A stretch of 64,000 nt of DNA, taken from contig JACKEP010000017.1 of assembly GCA_020632915.1 (NCBI GenBank), forward strand, positions 1 to 64,000, written 5' to 3'. The notes beneath the pieces are model-generated. The model saw nothing but the letters and a program-made list of their open reading frames with translations. It did not search any database and was not told the origin of the DNA. The position numbers were made by a program, and so were the translations under genes. The stretch's first letter is position 1; every line of letters starts with the position of its first letter. This DNA comes from Alphaproteobacteria bacterium. Its GTDB lineage: Bacteria; Myxococcota_A; UBA796; GCA-2862545. Shown here piece after piece: positions 60,847 to 64,000 of the stretch.

Positions 60847-62247
60847 TCAGTGCTCGGCGCGGACCGAGGGCAGCGCGTCGTCGAGCTTCCAGTCGGCGTC
60901 CCACTGGCTGGTGTGGCAGCGGGTGCAGACCGCCTCGACCACACAGACCGGGCAGCTCTTGCCGAGGCCGACGATGGTGTCGGTGCCCCCGCCCGCTGCC
61001 ACGTGGGCGCCACCCGGTCCGTGGCACGCCTCGCAGCCGACGCCCTCGTCGGTGCGGTAGCCGTCGAGCGTGGACGCGGGCAGGCCGCCCGCCTTGCTGG
61101 TGGCGTGGCAGCGCACGCAGGCGACGTCGCCGTCGGCGTGGCCCTTCTTCAGCGTGGCCATCGCGTGGGCGTGCGGCCCCTTGGACATCGACGCGTGGGC
61201 CTCGGCGTGGCAGGCCTTGCAGGCGTCGGCGCCCACGGTGGGCGCGTCGGCGAACGCGAGCAGCTCCCGGGGGGCCTCGCCCTTGAGCAACGCCACCCGC
61301 TGGGCCCGCAGCTCGTCGCCGGTGAGCTCGACCGTCTTGAAGTGGTCGAGGAGCGGCAGGCCCTTGGCGTAGGAGAAGGCGATGCTGTGTTCGGCGTCGT
61401 GGCAGCCCGTGCACACGGTGGACGGGTCGGTGGACTGGCCGTCGTGGGGACCGCCCGGACCGTGGCAGGCCTCGCAGCCGACGTCGACGAGGCCGCTGTC
61501 GGCGCGGCCGTCCCACCCGCCCGGCTGGCCGGCACCGGTGACGTGGCAGCGGGTGCACGCCGGGTCGTCCTGCTTGCCGTCGGCCTCGAGCGTGTGCCAC
61601 GCCACCGAGTGGTGGGTGACGAGCCAGGCCTCCTGCTCGGCCACGTGGCACGCCGCGCATGCGCGGTTGCCCTGGTAGGTGCCCGGCGTGAACACCGCGA
61701 ACGGCGTGGGCGCCAGGCGCATCGCCACGAGCGTGTCGGTGTGGGGGCTGTAGGGGTAGTACATGTCGTCGACGACGAGGGCGCCGTCGGGGCCGTCGTG
61801 GACGAGGAGCGCCGACGGCGTGCCCGTGGCACCCATCGCCGAGCCGATCGCGTGGTCGGTGTCGGTGATCACGTCGAACGTCCAGCCGTAGGTCTTGCGG
61901 AACGCCTTGACGTCGGCCGGGTTCGACGACCCCACCGCCACGCCGAGCAGGGTGAGGCTGCCGGCGCGGGCGGCGGCGAGCGCCGCGAGCTCGGGCGCGA
62001 CGTGCTGGCAGTGGGGGCACGTGGGCGAGAAGTAGACGAGCAGCGTGGGGCCGTGGATGCGACGGGCCACGGCGGGCGGCAACTCGAGGCTCGGCGCGCC
62101 GTCGGGGAACGGGTCGAGCACCCGCGCGGCGTTGGCCGCAGCCTTGCCCTCGTGCCAGCCGCGGCTGTCGAGCGTGGCCGCCAGCGACGCCCCCGCCACC
62201 GCGAGCACGAGCGCTGCGAGCAGGGCGTGGGCGCTACGGCTCGCCAT
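60847..62247 (-). CDS. Thioredoxin-like/multihaem c-type cytochrome fusion
   Basis: A 466-residue exported protein (SAHALLAALVLAVAGASLAAT). The N-terminal domain (about residues 55-165) is thioredoxin-like with Cys77-Pro-His-Cys80 (LLVYFSPTCPHCQHVAPEL) and TGTPSALL at the cis-Pro loop. The rest contains eight CxxCH haem motifs (CAACH, CTRCH, CEACH, CTGCH, CKACH, CVRCH, CEACH, CTRCH), plus a CPVC lacking the His. GCEACHGPGG repeated twice matches the octahaem/NapC-like cytochrome c554 style. A role in periplasmic electron transfer is likely; the fusion is unusual. The ATG overlaps the upstream gene by 14 nt with GGAG nearby. Confidence 0.88.
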   Translation of the reverse strand: MASRSAHALLAALVLAVAGASLAATLDSRGWHEGKAAANAARVLDPFPDGAPSLELPPAVARRIHGPTLLVYFSPTCPHCQHVAPELAALAAARAGSLTLLGVAVGSSNPADVKAFRKTYGWTFDVITDTDHAIGSAMGATGTPSALLVHDGPDGALVVDDMYYPYSPHTDTLVAMRLAPTPFAVFTPGTYQGNRACAACHVAEQEAWLVTHHSVAWHTLEADGKQDDPACTRCHVTGAGQPGGWDGRADSGLVDVGCEACHGPGGPHDGQSTDPSTVCTGCHDAEHSIAFSYAKGLPLLDHFKTVELTGDELRAQRVALLKGEAPRELLAFADAPTVGADACKACHAEAHASMSKGPHAHAMATLKKGHADGDVACVRCHATSKAGGLPASTLDGYRTDEGVGCEACHGPGGAHVAAGGGTDTIVGLGKSCPVCVVEAVCTRCHTSQWDADWKLDDALPSVRAEH

Positions 62248-64000
62248 CACCGTCTCCGTCGTCGCCCTCGCGATCCTCGCGCGCGGCTTCCATGGCCTCC
62301 TGACGCGCGCGCGCGGCCTCCTCGCGCTCCTGGCGGGCGCGTTCGAGGTCTTCGGGGTCGATGCCCAGGCGGTGGTCGCGGGCCTCCTCGGCGTAGCGTC
62401 GCGCCCAGGACAGGCTCGGGTCGGCCCGCACGGCGAGGTCGTAGGCGACGTAGGCGTCCTCCCAGGCCTCGGCGGCGCGGTGGGCGTCACCCTGCGCCAT
62501 CAACGCGGCGCCGACACGCTCCTGCACGGCGATGAGGCGCGCGTCGCGGTGGTCCCACACGCGGCCGTGCTCGATGGCAGGCACGGCGTCGGCAGGCTCC
62601 GCGGCCGCTTCGGCGGTGGCCGCCCAGCACTGTGCGAGCGCCACGGCCACCTCCGGCCGCTCCTCGTCGAGCCAGCCGTCGGCGCGGGGCACGTGCTGCC
62701 AGGCCCGCCGCCACGCCTCCTCGCTCGGCCCGCAGTCGCCCGCGGCCGCCAGATCGAGGGCGCGCGTGCGGTCGGCAGCGGCAGCGGCCTCGCCCGTGCC
62801 CGCGGCGCCGATGCGCACGACGCCGGGGAAGCGGACCTCGCCGGCCATGAAGCGCGGCGTGACGCCGTCGCGACCGGCCACCTGCACCCGGTCGGGCAGC
62901 ACCGCGTCGGCGGCCACCTGCACCACGCGCCCGTCCCCGCCGAGCACGACGAAGCCGAGGTCGTACAGGCCGGGCGGCAGGTCCTTGTCGGTGGGCGGCG
63001 CGAAGCGCACGGTGTTCACCTCGCCGATCCGCCACTCGGTAGGTGGCAGCCAGTCGTAGCCGACGGGGACGTCGAACACGTCGAGGTGCCCCCCGGCGTC
63101 CCCACCCGCGTCGCCTCCAGCATCCGAGAGGAACGCCAGGACCCGGAAGTCCTCCTTGTCGTCCAGCTTGCGGTACTGGAGGCCGACTTCGAGGTACAGC
63201 GCCTTGCCCTGGCTGATCTCGGGGCTCGGCACGTCGAAGCCGGCCAGCGTGATGCCGTCCTCGTAGGCGACCTGCCGATCGGGCGCGCCCGTCCACGTGG
63301 GGGACATGAACACGTCGCGCCGCATGTGGTTGCCGACGTGGTAGGTGCGCGTGCTCACCGGGAAGCCCGGCACGTCGATGTAGTCGCGCGTCCACTCGGG
63401 GAACGTGGGCACGCGGCTGTTGTTGGCCCAGCCACCGTGCACGTGGGCCACCTGGGGCTTCTTCTCGTCGAAGACGTACTCCTTGGTGACGTCGCGATCC
63501 TTGTAGGCGTGGTGGGCGATCGTGATGTCGACGAGGCCGGCCATGTCGACCATCTGGTGGGTGGACCAGTACAAGTGGGCGCCCATGTCGACGTCGAGGT
63601 TGTGGACCAGCACGTCGCGCACGAAGGTGCGGTCCATCAGCCACGCGGTGTACTGCACGCGGCGCTGCACGCTGAACGGTCCGGTCTCCCGCTTGCCGAA
63701 GAACCAGTCGCTGTGCAGGAACCAGCCCGGCAGCAGCGCCACCACCAGCACGGTGGCGACGATCCACCCCGGCGCCGACCAGCCGGACGGACGCCGCGAC
63801 AGCGTGCGCTGGAAGAGGTCGGCGATCTCCTCGATGCCGGCGGCGAACAGCACGGCGCCCGGCACCATGACGAAGCTCATCCACCGGTAGCCCTTCATCC
63901 AGTCGCCGGTGGACTTCACGCAGAAGAACAGCGTGATGAGGATCATGCCCCACGCCAGCACGCGACCGACGGCGCGGCGGTCGCGCAGGGCGGCCACGGG
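62234..64000 (-). CDS. Large membrane protein, C-terminal part (5' end outside the window)
   Basis: The frame is open to the window edge and gives at least 589 residues. The first segment has two membrane helices (AWGMILITLFFCVKSTG, and WIVATVLVVALLPGWFLH) flanking GDWMKGYRWMSFVMVPGAVLFAAGI, a pattern seen in the C-terminal part of GT-C glycosyltransferase-like proteins. The following 400 residues are periplasmic (LVDITIAHHAYKDRDVTKEY, then beta-rich), and the end is TPR-like helices and a Glu/Arg coiled coil (ERARQEREEAARARQEAMEAAREDRE). The last bases overlap the cytochrome start. A role in envelope glycan or cytochrome maturation is not testable from the fragment. Confidence 0.65.
   Translation of the reverse strand, partial: PVAALRDRRAVGRVLAWGMILITLFFCVKSTGDWMKGYRWMSFVMVPGAVLFAAGIEEIADLFQRTLSRRPSGWSAPGWIVATVLVVALLPGWFLHSDWFFGKRETGPFSVQRRVQYTAWLMDRTFVRDVLVHNLDVDMGAHLYWSTHQMVDMAGLVDITIAHHAYKDRDVTKEYVFDEKKPQVAHVHGGWANNSRVPTFPEWTRDYIDVPGFPVSTRTYHVGNHMRRDVFMSPTWTGAPDRQVAYEDGITLAGFDVPSPEISQGKALYLEVGLQYRKLDDKEDFRVLAFLSDAGGDAGGDAGGHLDVFDVPVGYDWLPPTEWRIGEVNTVRFAPPTDKDLPPGLYDLGFVVLGGDGRVVQVAADAVLPDRVQVAGRDGVTPRFMAGEVRFPGVVRIGAAGTGEAAAAADRTRALDLAAAGDCGPSEEAWRRAWQHVPRADGWLDEERPEVAVALAQCWAATAEAAAEPADAVPAIEHGRVWDHRDARLIAVQERVGAALMAQGDAHRAAEAWEDAYVAYDLAVRADPSLSWARRYAEEARDHRLGIDPEDLERARQEREEAARARQEAMEAAREDREGDDGDGDGEP

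Overview
The window is 64 kb of very GC-rich DNA (roughly 70-75% by eye). It is densely packed, with many GTG/TTG starts, strong GGAGG ribosome binding sites and frequent 1-14 nt gene overlaps. The gene content suggests a Gram-negative, Myxococcota-like (former deltaproteobacterial) chromosome. This is inferred from about twenty probable lipoproteins with Asp-Thr linkers, FG-GAP/ASPIC proteins, two DUF1592/DUF1552 modules, a kinase with an HRDVSPGN loop, a multihaem cytochrome and a MopE-like Cys/Asp repeat protein. No transposase, integrase, CRISPR array or rRNA was seen; one tRNA is present.

Layout. 1-1104: end of an unknown gene, a terminator hairpin, tRNA-Pro(CGG) and a site-2-protease-like gene. 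1123-7792 (minus): def, two tandem FG-GAP/ASPIC lipoproteins, fmt, rpe and a beta-propeller lipoprotein, so the usual def-fmt pair is split by a duplicated lipoprotein gene. 7931-15519: outer-membrane barrel, moaC-yihY pair, RlmI-like methyltransferase and large lipoproteins. 15546-18662: dockerin-like lipoprotein, a 0.78 kb non-coding stretch with repeats and inverted repeats, and a lipase-like lipoprotein. 18681-27864: MgtC-like protein, TSP3-type lipoprotein, VWA lipoprotein, a mono-haem WD40-like protein and the first DUF1592/DUF1552 pair. 27939-30436: GNAT, DUF6916-like, GNAT and tail-collar genes, then an NHL-repeat protein.

30621-38020: the most striking block, five tandem paralogous lipoproteins of 465-490 residues. 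Each has a signal/lipobox, usually an Asp-Thr linker, a conserved helical segment, a WRDG and LLLCPG motif pair, and a probable right-handed beta-helix. 38057-46306: uvrB, an unknown membrane-anchored protein, a second DUF1592/DUF1552 module with a third coupled lipoprotein, and a panE-like gene. 46321-50258: two sulfatase-fold lipoproteins, one with the formylglycine motif and one with Thr at that place. 50381-57301: more lipoproteins, a membrane Ser/Thr kinase and lgt, the enzyme that lipidates prolipoproteins. 57368-64000: radC, nadE, an intergenic region with DnaA-box-like sequences, a thioredoxin/octahaem cytochrome fusion and the C-terminal part of a membrane protein.

Together the genes describe a cell that invests heavily in surface lipoproteins, interleaved with housekeeping genes. 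Many of the lipoprotein genes share a TA-N-N-C-T box just upstream of the ribosome binding site, which suggests one common housekeeping-type promoter class with very short leaders.
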